A stretch of 64,000 nucleotides of DNA from Miscanthus floridulus (GCF_019320115.1 NC_089581.1:94362802-94426801); one strand, 5' to 3'. Shown: positions 10,456-23,337, counted from the first letter of the stretch. Notes: generated by a model from the sequence alone, not told the origin. A program made the numbers and translations.

Positions 10456-13445
10456 ACTTCTACCATGTTTAAGCAGGGCTAAGCACTACATGAGCCTGAG
10501 CTACATAGGATTTAGGGTAACAATATCTGGACAAGGATCGGATAACCAATGCAGCAAGTGTTTGCATCCAACTCCTAAACTTAATGCAACAATATATGTA
10601 ATAATAATACTATAACTACATTTCAGAAATTAGGAGACTTAATATGCTCCGGGGCTTGCCTTTCACAAAGTTGCAAGGACGGTGATCTGGGCACTCAACG
10701 GTGACCTTGTCTAGCACTTCTCCTGAAGGCTGCTCCTCCTGAATCTCCGGCGTCGGCTGCTGCTGCTCGCTCAGTTCCTCGAATTCCAGTAGGGTTACTC
10801 CTTCCGGTACACCTATTGCATGCCGATGCAAAATATAAATATCATGGATGCATAAGGAATGACATGATGCTCATGATGAATGAATCACAGTGAGTGCTTA
10901 CGAAAGCATCACTGGACACTCGTTTACCGAGTAATTAGCTCTATTCAAATCACTTTAAGCATGTATCTACTTAACTTAAAGACAAGATCAACTTACCTAA
11001 CTTGCATAACCTAAGATAAAGATGCTCATCTTCAGTTAAAGGCCTAACATCTAGGAATATTACCACAAACTTAGAAATAGTGACGGCATACATAAATCAA
11101 CATTTAAAGTTTCATATGCACACAAGTAGTTCCTTAATTCAATCATAACCTGAGTTCTATAATTCCAAATGACTTGCATGAGGACATTCTGGAAAGCTTA
11201 TGAAATATTCTACAAATCAATGGTAAACAGCAAAGCATGATTGTAATGTTAACCAAATCAATTTCCAGCAAACCTAGAATCTACCTAGAATGACAGGGTT
11301 ACTAACTTAATTATTTAATGATTGTGCAAAAGCATACTTTGATCAAACCAAGTTTACCAACTTGTTTTTCATACCTAAGAAACATCAGAAAGTATAGTGC
11401 CAACTTCTAAATAAATTATTTAATATCCTTTTTCAATTTATTTAGTTAATTAGGTGATTTAAGCAATATATAGTAAAACTATTCATAAAAATCTACAAAA
11501 ATTACAGTAGTTATCTCATGCTGCACATAGACCATCATAAAAATTTCAAAGCCATAGGACAATCATAACTTGCTGTATCCAAAATAACAGATGACATGTC
11601 TAATTTGAGCATAATTAGGAAACCCTAATGAAAAGTGTCAAGCATCAGATTTCACATTTTTCCTAACATCATTCTAGCATAAGAACCTCACTCACCAAAT
11701 TTTACCCATACTAGATCTATAGAAAATTTATGAAAATTCACACAAGATCCATCCATTAATAAAAAGAAATTCTATAACTCAAAAACCACACATGCACTAG
11801 CTCTGAAATTTTAACCATACCTTCTACTAAGCAAAAATAGATGACCCACAAAATTTCATAATTTTTGGACCACAGAAACTCAAGTTAAAATTCAAACAAG
11901 TTTGCAGGCATCTAAAAACACATTTCAAAGTCATATTTAATTCATCCAAATTTTCTAAAACATGTGCTCATATAATATTTTTATCAAATACTAGACAATA
12001 CTAGGAACTCAACAAAATTAGAACCACATCATTTGGATCTATATACTAGGAACTACATATTTTTGAATAACAACACAAATATGTGAAATAATAAAGCAAA
12101 ACAAAATACGAAAACAAAACTCAGCCACTGTCGGGCCAGCCCAAGGAATGGCGGCCCACGAGCGCACAGGCACGGCCCAAAACAACGGCGCAAGCGGCCC
12201 AGGCTAGGCTCCCGCCTAAGCCTCGGCGGCTGACAGGGAGGACCCGCGCGTCAGCGAGAGGAGCAGGGGAGGTGGCCTCGGCGACGGTGGAACTCGCCAA
12301 CGGCGAACCCTCCGGTGAATTGAACAGCACCGGTGTGCTTCCCAAGTCTCCATGCTTCGATTTCCCTCCCAAGCCGAAGCTCTAGTGGCCCCTAAGCGCT
12401 CCGGCTACGGCGCACGATGACTCGGTCATGGCGCACGGCAGCGCTCGGCCGGGTCCCGGCTCAACGGCGGTGAATCCAGTGACTACGCCTTCGAGGTAGA
12501 CACTATGGCTCCTAAGGCTCCTAAGCCTCTGAGCCGGTCGGCCATGACGGTCACTGACCGATTTCTGAAAACGGCGATTCAGAGATCACATGACCCGATT
12601 GACAGACAAACTTAACCGTGATGGATCTCTCCAACCGTGACGATCTGGGTTAAGTTGTAGTTAACAAAGTTGGAGACCTACATGAGTACTACAAGTTTAC
12701 TAATTGGAGCTCGAGCTAGTTTGGCTTGGTTAGTGAGATACAGTGCTCCCAACATCAGCTCATGAAACTGTACTTCACTTAGGACTTAGAAAAATTTGCT
12801 AAGTATGAAATCAGCATGTACTTCAGACTTGTGGGCCATGTTTGAGCATGTTCTAGACATTTTCATGAAATGATCATATGGAGACTTTTGTTCCTTAATA
12901 AATTTGCTACAACTTTTGTAAAGAGTGCACAACCATGCAAAGCTTCCAAGTTGGTCTTTTGAATCAGTCAAACAGTGTCACTTTAAGGGTCATTAAAAGT
13001 CAAACCTCTCCTAAAGGGCAATTTGGTCATTTTGGTCCACATGAACAATGTCCAAACAATTACCCTAAGTGTAGTTAAGGTGTATTAGACCATGATCAAC
13101 CACTTTACAAAGTTGTTATACCACTTCTAATGATCACATGTGATACAGCAATTAAAACAAGCAATTCATTCATATGTTTCAATACAATGTTTCACATGTT
13201 GCATGACCTTGTTGTTATCCTATACTTGTCACATTACTACCATGTTGCCATGCTTCAAGATATGAGAAATTCATGTTGCATTCATATGTTGCACCACTAC
13301 CACTCTAAGCAATCAAGCATGAAACACATACGATTTAAAATGTTGCATACGTATGTTTCAATGATAATGGCATGATGACATGGATAATGCACATGTTTAT
13401 GAAATGACATGCAATTAGTAGAAGCCAAACACCTAGGGTGTTACA

Positions 13446-13460
13446 GCCCTCCCCCTTAGA
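13446..13460 (-). other. Tekay-A polypurine tract
   Basis: The minus strand reads CTAAGGGGGAGGGC directly before the 3' LTR. This is the primer site for plus-strand synthesis. It matches the tracts before the Tekay-B and Tekay-C 3' LTRs. Confidence 0.85.
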
Positions 13461-13461
13461 A

Positions 13462-14552
13462 AAATCTCGTCCCGAGATTTGGAAAGCATACCAATCAGTA
13501 TAGAAAGCTGGATAGTTTTCCTTTAAATAATCTTCCCGCTCCTAGGTTGCATCCCGTTCACTATGATTACTCCAAACTACCTTGTATAACTTAACCACTC
13601 GTGTACGAGTCACTCTTTCTTGTGTATCTAGAACTTGCATGGGCTTTTCCTCATAAGAAAGATCAGATTTCAAGTTGACTTTCCTTGTTGCTATTCTTTC
13701 CTCAGGAATACGAAGACACTTCTTCAGCTGGGACACATGGAATACCGGGAATATAGCTCCCATCTCACGTGGTAGATCGAGCTTATATGCTACTCTTCCA
13801 CTTTTCTTGATAATGCGGTAGGGTCCAACATATCGAGGCTCAAGCTTCCTTTTAATTCCAAAATGCTTGACTCCTTTCATAGAGGATACCTTCAGATAAA
13901 CATGATCACCTACTTCAAACTCAATAGGTTTTCTTCTTTTGTCAGCATAGCTCTTTTGTCTAGCCTGTGCAGCAGTCATATTCTTCTGTATAGTTCGGAC
14001 TTGCTCTTTGGCTTCTTTTACAAAATCAATACCATAGAATCTTCTTTCTCCGGGTTCCACCCAGTTCAAAGGAGTTCTACACTTGTGGCCATAAAGAGCT
14101 TCAAAAGGAGCCATTTTGATACTTTCTTGATAACTGTTGTTATAAGATAATTCAGCAAGAGGTAACCAGTCTTCCCAAGAGCCTTTGCAAGAGATAAGAC
14201 AAGCTCTAAGCATGTCTTCAAGAATTTGATTAACACGCTCAGTCTGTCCTAATGTTTGTAGATGATAGGCAGAACTGCGGATTAGATGAGTGCCAAGATT
14301 CTGATGTAAGCACTCCCAAAAGCAAGCCGTGAATTGTGGTCCTTGATCAGAAACAATGGATTTGGGTACACCATGGAGACGTACCACTTGTTGAAAATAA
14401 ATCTCAGCATAATTGTGAGGATGATAGGTAGACTTGACCGGAATAAAGTGAGTAGATTTAGTTAGACAATCTACGATAACCTAGATGGAATCACAACCCT
14501 TTTTGGTAGTGGGTAGTCCAATAATAAAATCCATGCTAATTTCTTCCCACTT
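13462..14552 (-). pseudogene. Tekay-A integrase core and chromodomain
   Basis: This is the C-terminal part of pol, which inserts the cDNA into chromosomes. On the minus strand the core runs through [10 protein letters not shown] (about 14520), VRLHGVPKSIVSDQGPQF (14330-14385), QTERVNQILEDML and [24 protein letters not shown]-type region (YVGPYRIIKKSGRVAYKL, about 13780-13830) and the chromodomain (VLDTQERVTRTRVVKLYKVVW, then SERDAT) follow. Three W or Q positions are TAG: two near 14480-14555 and one in DAT-stop-E within the chromodomain at about 13540. The frame then continues to the polypurine tract. Chromodomains of this clade often lack part of the aromatic cage, so methyl-lysine binding cannot be assumed. 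Confidence 0.85.
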
Positions 14553-16809
14553 CTAGCCAGGAATAGAGAGTGGCTGCAATAGTCCGGGCCTTATGTGAAT
14601 AGCCTTGACTCTGCAACAGTTATCACACCTTGCCACGTAAGCTGCGATTTCTTTCTTCATCTTGGTCCACCAATAATACAGCTTGAGATCTTGATATATT
14701 TTACTGCTACTAGGATGGATGGACAATTTTGAAGAATGGGCTTCATCCATAATTTGATTTCGAAGTTCTTTATCTTTGGGTACCACAAGCCTATCATTAA
14801 ACCAGAGAATTCCCTTATCATCGACCCTAAAGTGCTTGGTCTCTTTCTCTTTCATCTTCTGCTTGATGTGAAATACACCCACATCCGTCTTCTGGAGTTC
14901 GATAATTCGACTTCTAAGAGAGCAATCCACAGTGATATTGTGGAGTACTACAGGATGAAGGAGGTGTGCCAAATGAAAGTCTTCACTAACTAAGGAATTG
15001 CAATGGGCCTTTCTGCTTAAGGCATCAGCAACCACATTTGCCTTACCAGGATGGTAGTGCACTTGAAGGTTGTAGTCTTTGATTAATTCTAACCATCGCT
15101 GTTGACGCATATTCAACTCGGGTTGAGTAAAAATGTACTTGAGGCTTTTATGGTCAGTGTAGATGTTGCACACATTACCCAGCAAGTAATGTCTCCAAAT
15201 CTTTAGGGCATGAACAACTGCGGCTAGTTCTAAGTCATGGGTAGGATAGTTGACTTCATGCTTTCGGAGTTGGCGCGAAGCATAAGCAATTACTCGGCCC
15301 TCCTGCATAAGAACACACCCCAAACTGGTGCCACATGCATCGCAGTAGACATCAAAAGGCTTCTCGATGTCAGGCTGTGCCAATATAGGAGTAGAGGTTA
15401 GTAGGGTCCGCAAAGTATGGAAAGCCTCTTCACACTTCGGGGTCCACACAAACTTCTCATCCTTTTGCAGTAGTCGAGTCATGGGCTTGGCGATTTTTGA
15501 GAAATCTGGGATAAAGCGACGATAATAGCCAGCCAATCCCAGGAAACTTCAGACTTCTGTGACCGTAGTAGGTGCCTTCCACTCAAGGACATCTTGCACC
15601 TAGTAGGGTCAACCAAAATTCCATCACCAGATAATACATGACCTAGAAAAGGTATCTTGTTCAACTAGAATTCGCACTTGCTGAACTTAGCATAAAGCTG
15701 GTTGTCACGTAACCGAGTTAAAACAATTCTCAGATATTCAGCATGCTCTTCTTCATTCTGAGAATATACCAGGATATCATCAATGAACACGACGACAAAT
15801 TTGTCCAATTCTGGCATGAATACAGAATTCATCAGGTACATAAAGTGTGCTGGAGCATTTGTCAACCCGAATGACATGATGAGGTATTCGAACAAGCCAT
15901 AACGAGTAGAGAAAGTTGTCTTAGGTATATCTTCAGGACGAATTTTGATCTGATGGTAGCCAGACCTCAAATCGATCTTGGAGAATACCTTAGCCTTGGA
16001 GAGCTGATCAAACAGAATATCGATGCGAGGAAGAGGGTATTTGTTCTTGATAGTCACAGCATTAAGGGGGAGATAATCCATGCACATGCGTAAAGATTCG
16101 TCCTTCTTCTTCACAAAGATGGCCGGACAACCCCAAGGAGATGAACTAGGCCAAATCAAACCTTTCTTCAATAGCTCATTCAACTGACTCTTCAGCTCAA
16201 CCAACTCATTGGGCGGCATTCTATAGGGCCTTCGAGAAATAGGAGCCGTACCCGGAATGAGTTCTATCTTGAATTCTACATCCCGGTCCGGAGGTAATCC
16301 AGGCAAGTCATTAGGAAAGACATCTGGAAACTCACAGACAACTGGTAGATCCTTAATGGCTTTGGCTAGGGTAACATTGGCTGTATTGTGGATAGAGATA
16401 TCATGAGGTAACTGCACTAGAAAACCTTTCTTATCCATAGGATCCCTTAACATTACCACACGGGTTGAGGTATCGATTAACACTCCATTCCCACTCATCC
16501 ACTTCATTCCTAGGATTATATCAATTCCTACCCCTGGTAGAACTACAAGATCTGTAATGAATTCTCGATCTCCAATCTCAAGCTTTACATCTTTAACTAC
16601 TTGGTTAGTCAGGATATTATTTCCAGCAGCACTAATACAATACCCACCCTTGGCAATTGTAATCACATTCATACTATGCTCAGATGCAAAAGTAGAACTC
16701 ATAAAGGAGTGCGAAGCACCCGAATCAAAGAGCACAACTACAGGGTGATCATTAACAAGAAACTTACCAGCGGTGACCACTTCACCAGCAGGAATTTCCT
16801 CCACTGTAG
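14553..16809 (-). pseudogene. Tekay-A protease, reverse transcriptase, RNase H and integrase zinc finger
   Basis: The minus strand carries the protease with [10 protein letters not shown] (about 16690-16740, catalytic D-S-G intact). The RT shows [20 protein letters not shown] finger sequence, [15 protein letters not shown] and the catalytic [10 protein letters not shown] (about 15765-15800). The RNase H shows [16 protein letters not shown] (about 15310-15360) and the integrase HHCC finger ends CDNCCRVKA (about 14600-14640). A single-base deletion near 15600, next to LVDPTR, shifts the frame between RT and RNase H, so the two large reading frames (15665-16804 and 14553-15536) do not join. Gag and Pol share one frame, as is usual in this clade. 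Confidence 0.9.
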
Positions 16810-17845
16810 TATAGTGAACACGCCCCTAATGGACGTTTCCTTGAGCATTCTTGGGAGGATGGGGACATTTGTTTGCCTAATGACTAGGCTAGTTACAGTT
16901 CCAGCATGGCCTGTTTGCTGGTGGAACATTGGAGCTACCCTGCCCCGAGGTATTCTTCGGCAAGGAAATTGTATACCCCTTGCGGAAACCGGTTTTAGCT
17001 TGGTTCTTCTTCTGAGGTGGGCGGTACTGGACATTAGCATTGGGTGAATGGTACGGGGTCCTAGATACCATTGGAGCCTTGGACTGGGAAGCACCAGCCT
17101 CAAAGTTCCTTTTACGGTTCTTGGAAGCAGCATAAATCTTGTCATTATTCTCTTGAGTTAGAGTGTCACTGATAAACTCATTGAATGTGACACACTTGCA
17201 GTTGCCCATTGACTTCATTAGTTTTGGGGAAAGTCCCCTCTTGAAGCTAGCTATTCTCTTGGCGTCAGTATCGACGAACTTGGGAGCATACCTTGCCAGG
17301 TTATTGAATGCCTGAAGGTACTCATTGAGACTCTTGTTGCCTTGGGTGAGTTTCATAAACTTAGTATGCTTAATGGCCATGAGACCAGGAGGGATAAAGT
17401 GTCCCCTGAAAGCTATCTGGAACTGGTCCCAAACTATCTCAACGTTAGCAGGGAAGGTGGTCCTATGATGGGTCCACCATATGCCTGCAGGGCCTTGGAG
17501 CTGGTGTGCTGCATATGAAGCCTTCATGCCTTCTATCAAATGGAGCAATCCAAACCTTTGCTCTATCGTGCTCAACCATTCATCCGCTTGTAAGGGTTCT
17601 TCTGCCTCATGAAAGATAGGAGGATTTGTGTCCATGAAGTCCTTAAAGCTATTGTACTGGTTTGGCTCGGGTCCCTGGCAGACATGCCGATCCTCACGGT
17701 TAGCCATCTGGCGCATAGCCTCAGCTAGCATGCACTGAATTTCCACGACCGTCTGCATTAGCTCAGCTGGTGTGGGCGGTGGAGGAGGTGGTTGTTCCTC
17801 ATTTCCCATGCCACGACCACGACGAAGGTTATGAGCCATTTGCAA
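16810..17845 (-). pseudogene. Tekay-A gag with zinc knuckle
   Basis: This capsid protein starts near MAHNLRRGRGMGNEE (17839). The gag core follows: YNSFKDFMDTNPPIFHEAEE, then DEWLSTIEQRFGLL, GPAGIWWTHHRTTFP, LNEYLQAFNNLARYAPKFV and KRIASFKRGLSPKLMK. A basic linker follows, then the zinc knuckle with C-x2-C-x4-H-x4-C spacing (CWNCN...H...C, about 16880-16920). Two codons of the knuckle region and one just after it are TAG where Gln is expected, so translation would stop before the protease. Otherwise the gag frame is open for about 318 codons. Confidence 0.9.
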
Positions 17846-18207
17846 AATGTATAGTCAATGAGCACTAACGATGTGGAAACTTTTGTAGATGAATTGTATA
17901 ATTATGCCAAACTAATTCCATCAGAGAGAATGCATTTAAATAATCAACAGAGGCACAATCATTCATCACAATCACACAACTCATCAAGCGCATCAATTGA
18001 CACATAAATGCGATGAACTTAACCAACAATGAGATCCATAGACCACAAAGGTGAAATTCATCAAAAGCTCACATACGTGGAGCATAATACGTTCGATAGG
18101 TTACATCCAAGCCATAGTGGTTCCAACTTACATCAAGGGTAACATAGGGTTCGATATTACATCCCAACGATTAACTTGCTACAAAGCTACTCGTTCATGC
18201 ATGAGGA

Positions 18208-18837
18208 TCAACAAAAGACTAGATCTAGCGCATTAGCTGAGTAGTAAGCTAAACTACGCATCGTCCTTGAGTCAGTGTCGAAGATCTCCCCTCCATCTTC
18301 ATCACTAGGAGGCTCTAACTCCTCATCTTCCTCCTCATCAGGTGGAGCGTCCTCATGTCCATTGACCTCCATGTCATCATCACCTTCAGCCATGATGACA
18401 CCAGAACCCATCTCATCCTCATCATCAGGTGGCAGGAGAGGGTGAAGTTGATTGTGTAATAGGTGGACCTCCTCATGGAGATTGTCATTGTACTCTTCAG
18501 CAACTGCCACTTGCTGCTCTAGCTCCATCTGTCGCACTCTCAACACATTCTCTTCGTGCCAGGCTTCATTCCGTTGGTTCATCACGTGAATCAACATGCA
18601 TTCACAGTTGCGGTGAGCAACTGTCAACCTCTGAACCTCGAGAGTCTCTTGGTCCCTTTCCTGTGTTACTTGCTCCAAACGGTGCTGCGCTGCAGTCCTT
18701 TCAGCAGTCACCTAGGCCAGCTCCGCCCTTAGCCTTTCCGCCTTAGTAGGCTCCGAACGGGGCTCACAAGGAGCTAAACGGTGACGAGGCGCCCTGCCTC
18801 CAGCAGACTTGTGAGCAGTGCATTTCGTGCGCGCCAT
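18208..18837 (-). CDS. Tekay-A extra ORF: histone H3-tail-like N-terminus, coiled coil, acidic tail
   Basis: ATG at 18837 opens a frame of about 210 codons with a single TAG (18712-18714). Residues 2-22 match the H3 tail at 15 of 21 positions: ARTK, then TA, KS, GG, APR and LA. R2, T3, K4, K9 and S10 are kept; K14 is R. The middle is a long charged helix (QHRLEQVTQERDQETLEVQRL, then HRNCECMLIHVMNQRNEAWHEEN), probably a coiled coil. The last about 70 residues are strongly acidic. There is no histone fold. The ATG is preceded by TTTTTGCTACAG, a good splice-acceptor shape that is also found in Tekay-C. The ORF lies between the primer-binding site and gag, on the same strand. The function is unknown. 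Confidence 0.7.
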
Positions 18838-19582
18838 CTGTAGCAAAAAGTTACAACGTAAGGGGAGAATCATTTAAGGGATACGAAATTTAATTAGTCG
18901 GGACAATCAAATTTTTAAGGGAGGGAATAATGCAAGAAATGCCATGTATGCTTGAACATGATGCATGCACGATCCATACGTCCTCACAAACCTAAAAAAA
19001 AATTTAAAGGCTAGCGAAATATACGGTGGCATACATACGTTCTCTCATACACGGTAGCTAGTCGATCTACAATGATACGTTGTTAGTGTACCTGCAGAAA
19101 AATTCATTTCAGCCCAATAATTTCCCAAAAAGCATAGAAAACAAGCAGTAAACTAAATACTTTCATACATACATCCCCTGATGCATATACTCTAGTATCA
19201 CAGCTACCCGTCAGAGATACCCATAATTAAGTGCTTTCATAGATACATGATCGAACATGTAAGTATGCGAGCAACCACAACTACTCTCCCCTAGACCGAC
19301 GGTTGGATGGTCATGCTCTCACAACTCCCACTTACCAAAGCGTAGAGGTATTTTGATCCATACATTACCACCCAAGAGGATGGCATCCATACAATAGCAC
19401 GCCATATGGACGACGAAACAAAAACAAGTAGGAACCCCCAAGTTAGTACTTTAATAAGCCACCTAAGAGTCCTTATTTGGGCATAAGGGATATGACCACT
19501 GGCAATACTTAGTATTTAATTTAGGATTTTCACAAATACTTTTGTTTTAAATACACAAATGACGTGTTTAGTGTCAAATCTT
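18838..19582 (-). other. Tekay-A leader between primer-binding site and extra ORF
   Basis: AT-rich and without an open frame. Parts align with the Tekay-C leader (36960-37100), for example TTAAGGAC-TTTAGGTGGCTTA and GGTCATATCC. It ends in a pyrimidine-rich acceptor-like stretch before the ORF ATG. Confidence 0.6.
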
Positions 19583-19594
19583 GCTCTGATGCCA
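19583..19594 (-). other. Tekay-A primer-binding site
   Basis: The minus strand reads TGGCATCAGAGC, one transition away from the standard TGGTATCAGAGC complementary to initiator tRNA-Met. It lies two bases inside the LTR end at 19597. Confidence 0.9.
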
Positions 19595-19596
19595 GC

Positions 19597-19740
19597 TGTA
19601 ACAGAACCGACCAAATCATAAGAACGTAAGTACAAAAACAATCACCGAAGCGATCAAATTCTTGTACTTAAGCTCCCATAATCCTGGTAGTCCGGAAATC
19701 ATGAAGGATTTCAACCAACTCTCAACTTACAAACCAATAT
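19597..19740 (-). mobile_element. Tekay-A 5' LTR stub (144 bases)
   Basis: TGTAACAGAACCGACC and the following bases match 9162-9305 closely. The match ends at ACCAATAT, where Tekay-B begins. The rest of this LTR is absent from the window. Confidence 0.9.
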
Positions 19741-22700
19741 TGTAACACCCCGGGTGTTTAAATATTAAAAATAGGACATGTCATTATATGCATTGCAAGG
19801 CATTTGGTCATATTGCAAACTTTGATATGCATTCACTAAAACAAGTTTACATTTATGTTATGAGTGTTGAATTGAATTGTTTGAATCAAGTTCAAAATTT
19901 GGTTTCGATTTGAATTTTTCCAGAAAACCCTTATTTTCAACATTTAAATCCTACCCTGAAAACTCATTTCAAAATCTAAGCATATTTTGGGGTTGAGCCC
20001 AAAAGCAAAAGTGTAGAGCTTGTCAAGTTATACAAAGTTTGTTTTTGGAGTTTTCAAAGTTGTTATGAAAAATTTGAAGTAATTCAAAAAGGCGTAAATC
20101 GTTAAATGTCCCCTATTTGAATTCAAAAGTTCACTTCAAAATGTAGGCCGAATTAGGGGTTGGTTATAAAAGAAAAGTTGTAGAACTTTTGATTTTGAAC
20201 CACTTTTATTTTTGGAGATTTTTGAGTTGTTACACAAATTTGGGAGTAATTTGAATTTGAAAATGAAGGGCAATTCTGTAAATTCTTTGAATAGTGTTCA
20301 CCGCCTAAGCTACACCGCCGGTGACCTTTGGTTTGCTTCCAAGCGCGGTCGTGGCCATTTTTGGCATCATGATGGCGTGGTGAAGGCCACAGTGTAGCTT
20401 CCTTGCGCTTCTGAGCCGCGCTATTTAGCCTTGGCCGTCGTCGTTCGTTCCCACTCTCTTGCTCTGTTTTCCCAACGCCATGGCCATAACTCTAGCGAGC
20501 TCTCACCGTCGCTTTAGTGCACTCCTACCACTGAAAAGCTTATCACAGCTCCGCCTGCTACTTGCGTGCCCAACCAACCTGTTTTTGTCGCTTGACTTTG
20601 CCGGGAACTCACTGTCCACGCCCTTCTTCCTCGCGGCCGGCAACCTCACCCGCGATCCCGTTTCGTCGTGGTCAGCGCGTTGCGGTGAGTCTCTGTCCTT
20701 GCCGAGCCATGATTCAGTTTTGCCATGATGCTGTGGTGCTTTGTACCTTGATGCTTGATCAATTTGTCCACCGCAGCCATCGAATTGCCACCATCACCGT
20801 TGCTTGCTTTGTCGTGACCGCTATGACCGTCGAACGGCGTCTTCAGTGCTCCTCCGGCCATGTGCTCTACTCAGTCGTGTTTGGGGTGAGCTGCTGATGC
20901 TTCCTGGGCCATCTGTTTAAGCTTTACAAGTCTCACATCACCAGCATAATGTAGCCACACCATCGTGGTCGCCATGGCCAGTGTAGTGCTCGGTCCAGTC
21001 CGTAGCTAGTCTAGCTTGTGCCCCCAAATCAATGCGCCTAGTCGAGGGTAGTGTTTTGGTACCTTGGTCGTCACCATTGGTCTCACCGTCAGCGAGATAT
21101 CACCGGTCAGCACGCGTGTCACTAGAGTCAAAGCCTGAGGTTGAAGATGACATGTGGGGTCGGGATGTCAGTGACTGTGTAGTTCAAAAATGGATTTTTC
21201 TATTTTCTGGAATGAATGAATAGTGTCTATTTTGTTATTTTTGTGTAGATTTATTTAGAGCTCCAAAAAATATGAAAATTTTTGTGTGACCTCTCTGTGA
21301 TGTATATTATTTAAGAAAAATATGAAATGTTATTTTTCAGCAATTTTTGAATGTGATGAAAATTGCTCAATTAATTAATAAATGGATTTCCATGATTTTT
21401 CTAGGCTTATTTATTTATCCAAAAATTATGAAAATTGTTTTGCCACTTAGTTATCATGTGATAAACATTTACAAAAATTTTGAGGTCAATTGGAACAAGT
21501 TGATTTATTTCATAATTCTTAATTAATTAATTAATTCATAAAAGTAAATAGTAACCTTTAGTGATTTAGGTTTTGTTTGAATTGTTGATTGAGTGATGTC
21601 CTTGGGTCATTAGTTGGTAATGATCTTTGGCAATTGATGATTAGTATTCTAGAAAGGTTTAGTTAGTTTGACTTGTAACTGTACCGCGAAGGAAAGTTGT
21701 ATTCCAGTTATTAACTTTTGCATCCATCATCAAGCATCATGTTTCATATTCCGCAATATGTTAAACATGGTATTGTTACTACGTGTAGTGAACAAAGGTG
21801 AACACGTGATAGTTAACCAAGTTGCTGAGGAAGTTAGTCCGTCTGTTGAGGTCAGATCGAATACTTGTGGAATGTTACAGGAATCGGACTTTTCCATCAA
21901 CGAAGGCAAGCCCCGGATGCATACAACCCTACCTTGTGTTTTGCAAATTAATTTTGCTTTTGCTTTTCTTTACTGCATTAAGTGATTAAGAGTTAAGTAA
22001 AAGCCTAATTGGTGCATTACCAACATTGTTTTTCCATATCTACCTTGATTACCTATTCTATTCGTACATGTCTAGATTTGCTTAGTCATGCTTAGTCGGG
22101 TGATTACATGTCACCTGAGAATCTTAAATGGATCTTTGGTTACTTCTGTTATCATGAAATATGAGCATGTGAAGTAATCAATCTAGATCGAGTGGACTCG
22201 GTGTGTCTGAGCCACAAGACATGGAGGTCTTGTGAGCGGCTTCTTTCCGCCTGTGTCGATTAAGGTCTGTACCATTATTGAATTGCATGAGGTGAGACTT
22301 TGTAGTACTAACCACATACTCCGGTAAGCCTTAACTTGGTGATTCTAGTACAAGAATGGCTACTCGTGTGCTAGGTGTGGAGACATGGTAGGAATAGCGT
22401 GTACCCATGTGGCCATGGGCTGGAAAGGTGGAGTACTATATTCTCGGGTGGCGCGGACCCATTCTTGTTCTAGAGGACCTAAGGGTAGGTTGGTATATGT
22501 AGGTCGGGGCCCTACATATGTCATGTGGTCTGGAATCCCCAGCTGGGTTTATAATCGGTTTGAATCGTCATTGCTCCTCGGTTATGGAGACTCAACTCAC
22601 TGTTCATCATCGTAGTATTAATAACTAGAACTTAAGGCTGGTTTGAGAAAGTGTTGGATATGAAGTTTCATGATCTCAATATGGATCGTGTCATCTTTGT

Positions 22701-23322
22701 ATATGATTTTATGAAGTTTTAAATGTCGAATTAAAGAATTTTGTTAAAGAACTTTTACGCAAAATAACTTTGATTATTGCTAAAGCCATACCTTGAATCC
22801 CTGAGCCTGCATTCCTGAGTCTTCTCAGTTTTATTTCGGTTAAGTCTTGTTGAGTACTTTTGTACTCAGGGTTCATTGACCCTTGTTGTAGGTGAGCCTC
22901 ATGAGCAGATCTGTTTTGGATCGTGCTGCATGACTATTGTTCAATCTGACGATGAGAAGTAAATGTGTGGCCCTTGGGTAGGGCAGTTTCATTGTGTGTT
23001 TTGTATTATATTATAATGCCACTCCACTATTTCATTTTGTAATAATCATCAAACTTAGTTGTGAGGTTTGAAACTACTATTTTGTAAATTATGTTATTGT
23101 AAGACTTTCATTGTTTTTACTCTGGTGTCGATATTTGAATAAATGTTGTAATACTGCAATGACTCTGTAATGTGATCCTGCTCAGAAATCATGGATGATT
23201 CGGGGTTCCCCGAGGACACCCGATAGTCTTCTTAAGTTACCAAAAACATATGCATAGATGTCAAAGGTCGTCGGATAGGGACAGGTGCATGTGGGCCCTA
23301 TAATTTAGGAGGTTCTACCACA
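19741..23322 (+). mobile_element. Tekay-B 5' LTR (3.58 kb)
   Basis: Begins TGTAACACCCCGGGTG and ends GGTTCTACCACA. A GC-rich block lies at about 20280-20930 in otherwise AT-rich sequence. Hairpin 1 is at 22851-22868 (TGAGTAC/GTACTCA, TTTT loop), and a weaker hairpin 2 is at 22099-22115. Short frames in the GC block (20459-20897) differ between the two LTRs and I do not call them genes. Confidence 0.92.
22851..22868. promoter_or_regulatory. Conserved LTR hairpin 1 (Tekay-B 5' LTR)
   Basis: A 7-bp perfect stem TGAGTAC/GTACTCA with a TTTT loop ends 454 bases before the LTR end, the same distance as in Tekay-A. Confidence 0.6.
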
Positions 23323-23325
23323 GAA

Positions 23326-23337
23326 TGGTATCAGAGC
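23326..23337 (+). other. Tekay-B primer-binding site
   Basis: TGGTATCAGAGC, the standard match to initiator tRNA-Met, three bases after the LTR end. Confidence 0.95.

Larger units (their letters stand above)
9162..13445 (-). mobile_element. Tekay-A 3' LTR (4.28 kb)
   Basis: The plus strand begins TGTAACAGAACTGACC and ends CACCTAGGGTGTTACA. Read on the element strand it starts TGTAACACCC and ends GTTACA, as in Tekay-C. It is mostly AT-rich, with a sharply GC-rich block at about 12120-12570. Two perfect inverted repeats (9616-9637 and 10435-10455) recur in the other Tekay LTRs. There is no convincing coding sequence; the small frame at 10616-10831 has an equivalent in the Tekay-C LTR (ECPDHRP...GKPRSI, 35307-35507) and may be a conserved LTR peptide or chance. 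Confidence 0.9.
9162..19740 (-). mobile_element. Tekay-A: Ty3/gypsy chromovirus, minus strand, 5' LTR truncated
   Basis: Left to right on the plus strand: 3' LTR (9162-13445), polypurine tract, integrase with chromodomain, RNase H/RT, protease, gag, histone-H3-tail-like ORF (18208-18837), primer-binding site (19583-19594) and the first 144 bases of the other LTR (19597-19740). Tekay-B follows immediately, and the remaining about 4.1 kb of this LTR is not found after Tekay-B ends. The element sits in the 30-bp repeat of the Tat LTR. Its untranslated region upstream of the extra ORF resembles that of Tekay-C, so A and C are closer to each other than to B. Confidence 0.9.

Noticed and set aside
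20459..20897. Frames of about 90-110 codons in the Tekay-B LTR GC block
   Set aside because: Start and length differ between the two LTRs, no recognisable domain, and the composition is explained by the GC block.
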